A stretch of DNA of 8,830 nt from CAZLGC01 sp964559275 (GTDB taxonomy: Bacteria > Patescibacteriota > CALEFQ01), in the NCBI GenBank assembly GCA_964559275.1, contig CAZLGC010000046.1:1-8830 (forward strand). The letters run 5' to 3'. The notes beneath the pieces were generated by a model. It was not told the origin of the DNA. It saw only the letters and a program-made list of their open reading frames with translations, and made no database searches. Position numbers and translations under genes: made by a program. Below, piece by piece: positions 5,955 through 8,830 of this stretch. Within the stretch, counting starts at the first letter, position 1. The number at the start of each line of letters is the position of its first letter.

Positions 5955-5963
5955 TGCTATAAT
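5955..5963 (+). promoter_or_regulatory. Extended -10 promoter of the 5991 gene
   Basis: TGCTATAAT again, a perfect extended -10. Transcription would start near 5970, about 21 nt before the ATG. The terminator T-run occupies the usual -35 position, so the TGn extension probably carries the activity. Confidence 0.75.
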
Positions 5964-5990
5964 TAATTCATAATTCCTTAAGTAAAAACT

Positions 5991-6965
5991 ATGAATCGTT
6001 TTATCCAAAAATTTGTCGCTAATTTCAATGCGCCTAAGCAAAAGCGTCCGCTTTGGTTTATTGACGCCAAGTGGATTTTCGCCCTACTTTTTCTGATGGT
6101 GTTTGCCATCTCGATGACATCCTACAACATCATGCAGCTGACTAATCGAGAGCGAGCCGTAGAGTCAATCACCGGCATGATCGAAGATACGCTCAATAAC
6201 ACCGAGGGGAATGTGCTACAAAAAATTGAGGAATACAAACAAAGCCTGAGTGAAAATCAGAATGAAGCTGCCGAGGGAGAGGAAACTGATCAGGATCAAG
6301 ACGAAAGCGTTATCGGTAAAGCCCTCAACCTATTTTTCCCCGAATCGGAAATCCAGAATAAATCAGCTTCGGATTTAAAAGACGGTTTGCTGGAAAATTT
6401 AGCCGTTCCAATCTACGAAGAAGGTACCAGCATAATATTCACCCTGCTCAAGGGCGTTGACTATGCCACTCCGATCGACAGCGTTCTAAACAAAATCCCG
6501 ATCTATTCCGATGAGACCCACGACAAGCTGATGTCAATCTTCGTTACGACTTTGGTTATCTCCTTTATCCTACTGGCCGGCGTCGTCTACTTCAGCTGGC
6601 GCTGGGGAAAGATATTCAACTCCGGCCTGGTTATAGCTATCACCGCCGCTCCCGGTTTTCTCGGTTACGGCTACGCCCAAAGCTTCATCAAAGAGTGGCT
6701 GCCCAATATCGGAGCTGATGGCGGCAACTTCTTCATCAATACCTTCGTAGTCGGAATAATTCAGACCCTGGAAAAGAACGTCAAAGACATCACCACTTAC
6801 CAAAGCGTTTGGTTCTGGATCGGCATCGCTTTAATCGTCATTGCCATTGCCGGCAAGATATTCTTCCATTACCGGAAAGGGCGCCGGCACCTGAGAGAAG
6901 AACTGAAAGAAGAAGTGAAAAAAGAGCTTGCGGAAGAGAAAAAAGAGACTTCAGATAAGACTTAG
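5991..6965 (+). CDS. Multi-span membrane protein, unknown
   Basis: A 324-residue protein I do not recognise. A basic N-terminus (KFVANFNAPKQKRP) precedes a first membrane helix at about 29-50. A soluble loop of some 130 residues follows, with an acidic, low-complexity part (about 89-106). Further hydrophobic segments lie at about 182-203, 212-232 (glycine-rich, PGFLGYGYAQ) and 274-294. The C-terminus, from about 295, is a highly charged helix rich in K, R and E that would lie in the cytoplasm. By the positive-inside rule the large loop would face outside. No enzyme motif is apparent. It has its own promoter, no Shine-Dalgarno and no clear terminator before the next promoter at 6973. Confidence 0.85.
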   Translation: MNRFIQKFVANFNAPKQKRPLWFIDAKWIFALLFLMVFAISMTSYNIMQLTNRERAVESITGMIEDTLNNTEGNVLQKIEEYKQSLSENQNEAAEGEETDQDQDESVIGKALNLFFPESEIQNKSASDLKDGLLENLAVPIYEEGTSIIFTLLKGVDYATPIDSVLNKIPIYSDETHDKLMSIFVTTLVISFILLAGVVYFSWRWGKIFNSGLVIAITAAPGFLGYGYAQSFIKEWLPNIGADGGNFFINTFVVGIIQTLEKNVKDITTYQSVWFWIGIALIVIAIAGKIFFHYRKGRRHLREELKEEVKKELAEEKKETSDKT

Positions 6966-6972
6966 TTTTACC

Positions 6973-7001
6973 TTGACACTGAGCCAATATACTGGTATCG
7001 T
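6973..7001 (+). promoter_or_regulatory. Promoter of the 7031 gene
   Basis: A perfect TTGACA (6973-6978), a 17-bp spacer, then TATCGT (6996-7001) with TGG directly before it, so the -10 is TGn-extended. Transcription would start near 7008, giving a leader of about 23 nt. A closer TATACT (6988-6993) is only 9 bp from the -35 and is less likely to be used. Confidence 0.7.
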
Positions 7002-7015
7002 AACTGGTCAAACAG

Positions 7016-7023
7016 AAAGGAGG
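7016..7023 (+). promoter_or_regulatory. Perfect Shine-Dalgarno deciding a TTG start
   Basis: AAAGGAGG lies 7 nt before the TTG at 7031. No ATG occurs in this reading frame near the site, so this ribosome binding site fixes the start. It is the only strong Shine-Dalgarno in the window; other starts have none or only a weak one. Confidence 0.88.
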
Positions 7024-7030
7024 GCTAGTT

Positions 7031-7822
7031 TTGTCAGGAAAAAAGAATGGTGGTGCCAAAAAGCCACCGACTGGTAAAATCATACCTTTCCCTAAGCAGA
7101 AAGATCCCGCTTCGAAAGAACCGCCGCGGCCGCCTCCGCTTCCCGGTGTTGGCGAATCAGTTCCTATCACTCTACTGATTCCCTTTCCGGGTAAAATTCT
7201 CCCGCTGCTGCGGACCTGTCTTAAGACCGAAGCCGGGGAATTCGGCGTTTCCCCTGTACACATCTTCGAGGATATTGATGCTTGGGGAAACAAAGTTCTG
7301 GGATCACAGGGACAAAAGACGAAAGTCAACCTACCGGAAAGATGGCCGGTTGAGCTTGAACTCAGCCCTGTCCAGCTGAACTACTTCATCGAACAAGTCG
7401 TAGAAGCCAGCTGGCAGCGCGCCTACCTGGCTTTGGGGGTACCACTGCCATACAAGGCAGAAAGTCTTTCGGCAGTGAACAACCACAGTCACTGGCTGGC
7501 AGAACATCTGTTTGCTAGACTTCTGGTTGGATGTTCCGTCAAGGAACTAAGACACCTGCAGCTCCAGATCAAGGCCGGAGCTCTGGGTGCCTGGGAATTC
7601 CAGATTCTCAGAAGCAAGTTATCCTTTGACGGTTTCACTCCCCATCAGACTCGACTGGCGGTCGTCAATCGCCGTTTTTACCAAACCAAGACTCTGTCTG
7701 CTCCCTGCCAGTGGAGCAAAGAGATCTGCGCTGATCTGGGTGGGTGTCTCTGGTTCGAAATCGGGCCAAACGCTACCCCCGAAGGCTTGTCCGCAGTCCA
7801 GTTCAGAAAGATGGAGGAATAA
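7031..7822 (+). CDS. Soluble protein with proline-rich N-terminus, unknown
   Basis: A 263-residue protein I do not recognise. It begins at TTG, supported by the AAAGGAGG seven bases upstream. Residues 1-45 are basic and proline-rich (KPPTGK, PPRPPPLPGVG) and probably disordered. From about 46 it looks like a folded domain, VPITLLIPFPGKILPLLRTCL, followed by mixed helix and strand. Segments rich in Trp and His (WQRAYLALGVPLP, NNHSHWLAEHLFARLL, WSKEICADLGGCLWFEIGP) and five Cys (63, 168, 226, 233, 239) stand out. The last three Cys plus H205 might bind a metal, but the spacing fits no motif I know. No signal peptide or membrane helix is seen, so a cytoplasmic location is likely. It is a single-gene unit with its own promoter and terminator. 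Confidence 0.85.
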   Translation: MSGKKNGGAKKPPTGKIIPFPKQKDPASKEPPRPPPLPGVGESVPITLLIPFPGKILPLLRTCLKTEAGEFGVSPVHIFEDIDAWGNKVLGSQGQKTKVNLPERWPVELELSPVQLNYFIEQVVEASWQRAYLALGVPLPYKAESLSAVNNHSHWLAEHLFARLLVGCSVKELRHLQLQIKAGALGAWEFQILRSKLSFDGFTPHQTRLAVVNRRFYQTKTLSAPCQWSKEICADLGGCLWFEIGPNATPEGLSAVQFRKMEE

Positions 7823-7839
7823 GAGTGGTATGCAATCTA

Positions 7840-7865
7840 GCAGGCAACCCGCGTTGCCTGCTTTT
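7840..7865 (+). terminator. Intrinsic terminator after the 7031 gene
   Basis: GCAGGCAAC (7840-7848) and GTTGCCTGC (7853-7861) form a perfect 9-bp stem around CCGC, followed by four T. The next promoter's TTGACA begins 2 bp later, showing how tightly the units are packed. Confidence 0.88.
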
Positions 7866-7867
7866 CG

Positions 7868-7896
7868 TTGACAATAAGCCATTTAGACGATACTAT
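7868..7896 (+). promoter_or_regulatory. Promoter of the 7905 gene, giving a near-leaderless mRNA
   Basis: A perfect TTGACA (7868-7873) and TACTAT (7891-7896, four of six) are separated by the optimal 17 bp. Transcription would start around 7903, only a few bases before the ATG at 7905. No TGn extension is present here. Confidence 0.7.
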
Positions 7897-7904
7897 TAAG
7901 GGCT

Positions 7905-8830
7905 ATGAATCATGCCACCAGAAATTACGTAAGCTACACCTTGGCGTCATTCATCATTTTTTTTGATGTTCTAGTAATCGCCAAGAATCTTTTCACCGAA
8001 GATCTTTCGGTTGGTTTACTGGTGCTAAATATTGCCCTGCTGCTGGGACTTTTCATCACCTGGCGAGCGAAGAATTTTGCCCGGCGAGCTGTTGGCTACG
8101 GCTTTATGGCTTCGGTTCTAATGATCCTGCTGAATTTCCTAATGCTCCAAACCGCCGCCTTCTGGTTGACTTTCATTGTCAATGTTGTTGTCTTCGGATT
8201 GTTGATTCTGCTGAGCTCCGTCTGGGCTCCGCCCAAGCCGCTGCCCGTGCCGCTCAATTTCGGGCAAGAGCCACCACGGATTGACCAGGAAACAGCCAAG
8301 AAGTTCCGTCAGAAAATAAAGATAAATGCCGATGATCATGTTGTCCTTCTCTACGGCAAACCCGAGGCCAAGAAACAATTTCAGTTGATGGTCAGAGCGT
8401 TCCCGATAGTCAAAGATTTGTTTCCAGAGAGTAATGTTAGGTTACTGATTACTACTTGGGGCGAAAAGACTCGGACGGTCAAAAAGCTGAAGAATATGGT
8501 TCACCGTCTCGGCATCATCAATAACGTCCGTTTTATAAAGACAACTAACCCCGAGCATTTAAAATATACCGTCAACTTAGCTGATGTGATCGTTTTTCCT
8601 TATAATGCCGGTTACCGTAACCCCGATGCTCTCAATACTGTCCTGCCCTACCTAAAAGCACTGGTGGTCCCGGACACCGCTCTATTTGCCCAGTTGATAA
8701 ACAACCAGACCTGTCTCAAAGTAGTAAACATGTATAACAAGAACACACTAGCGATAACAGTCGAGCGACTGCTCAAGAACGACCAACTGCTGCTGCAACT
8801 GGGGTTCAATTTATCGAAGGCTAAAAAACC
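7905..8830 (+). CDS. Membrane protein with a glycosyltransferase-like C-terminal domain (partial, runs off the right edge)
   Basis: The open frame holds at least 308 residues with no stop before the window ends. Four membrane helices lie at about 11-28, 35-53, 64-82 and 86-104. A proline-rich linker (APPKPLPVP) follows. From about 145 the sequence resembles the nucleotide-sugar-binding half of a GT-B, family 4-type glycosyltransferase: VVLLYGKPEAKKQFQLMVRA, PESNVRLLITTWGEKT, LGIINNVRFIKTT and ADVIVFPYNAGYRNPDALNTVLPYLKALVVPD in family order. The N-terminal acceptor half is absent and replaced by the membrane domain. The usual pair of glutamates (E-x7-E) after the FP segment is not seen, so activity is doubtful. 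The ATG at 7905 is chosen because it directly follows the predicted transcription start; there is no Shine-Dalgarno. The glycosyltransferase assignment is by pattern and moderately certain. Confidence 0.7.
   Translation, partial: MNHATRNYVSYTLASFIIFFDVLVIAKNLFTEDLSVGLLVLNIALLLGLFITWRAKNFARRAVGYGFMASVLMILLNFLMLQTAAFWLTFIVNVVVFGLLILLSSVWAPPKPLPVPLNFGQEPPRIDQETAKKFRQKIKINADDHVVLLYGKPEAKKQFQLMVRAFPIVKDLFPESNVRLLITTWGEKTRTVKKLKNMVHRLGIINNVRFIKTTNPEHLKYTVNLADVIVFPYNAGYRNPDALNTVLPYLKALVVPDTALFAQLINNQTCLKVVNMYNKNTLAITVERLLKNDQLLLQLGFNLSKAKK

Noticed and set aside
6946..6963. AGACTT direct repeat near the end of the 5991 gene
   Set aside because: It is a six-base repeat within coding sequence and not unusual by chance.
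6988..6993. TATACT as the -10 of the 7031 promoter
   Set aside because: It is only 9 bp from TTGACA. TATCGT at 6996-7001 has the ideal 17-bp spacing and a TGn extension.
1..8830. CRISPR array, insertion sequence or integrase
   Set aside because: No regularly spaced repeats, transposase-like or recombinase-like reading frame was seen on either strand. The only repeats are the protein-level propeller units and the elements of the tRNA insert.

Overview
The window looks like a piece of a small, streamlined bacterial genome, most likely a Patescibacteria/CPR lineage such as Parcubacteria. This is inference. It rests on mostly family-orphan membrane and exported proteins, a beta-helix plus FG-GAP propeller surface protein, very short intergenic gaps, a general lack of Shine-Dalgarno sequences, and strong extended -10 promoters. 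The standard code fits: genes stop with TAA or TAG, and all reading frames are uninterrupted.

Layout. Positions 1-387 hold the most unusual object in the window. A tRNA-Gly(UCC) gene is split exactly inside its anticodon loop by a 196-nt insert, and that insert carries a second, complete tRNA-Gly(UCC) gene. Two long hairpins begin and end flush with the insert boundaries. A bidirectional terminator (473-507) separates this locus from a leftward gene (521-2890) for a large exported protein with a parallel beta-helix and an FG-GAP/VCBS-type propeller.

A divergent promoter region (2891-3020) then opens a rightward, closely packed set. It encodes a nucleotidyltransferase-fold protein resembling AbiEii (3021-4019), a tiny two-helix membrane protein with strongly C-ending codons (4030-4299), and a membrane-anchored ZnuA-like metal-binding protein (4304-5239). 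Separate transcription units follow: an HdeD/DUF308 six-helix membrane protein (5310-5882) with a strong terminator, an unrecognised multi-span membrane protein (5991-6965), an unrecognised soluble protein with a TTG start and a perfect Shine-Dalgarno (7031-7822), and a four-helix membrane protein fused to a glycosyltransferase C-terminal half that runs off the right edge (from 7905).

How the genes work together. Apart from the 3021-5239 set, no common pathway is evident. The theme is cell-envelope and surface function: export, metal capture, membrane proteins and a possible glycan enzyme. The regulatory sequence is unusually coherent: the exact string TGCTATAAT occurs four times at promoter positions, and related TGn-extended -10 elements precede several other genes.
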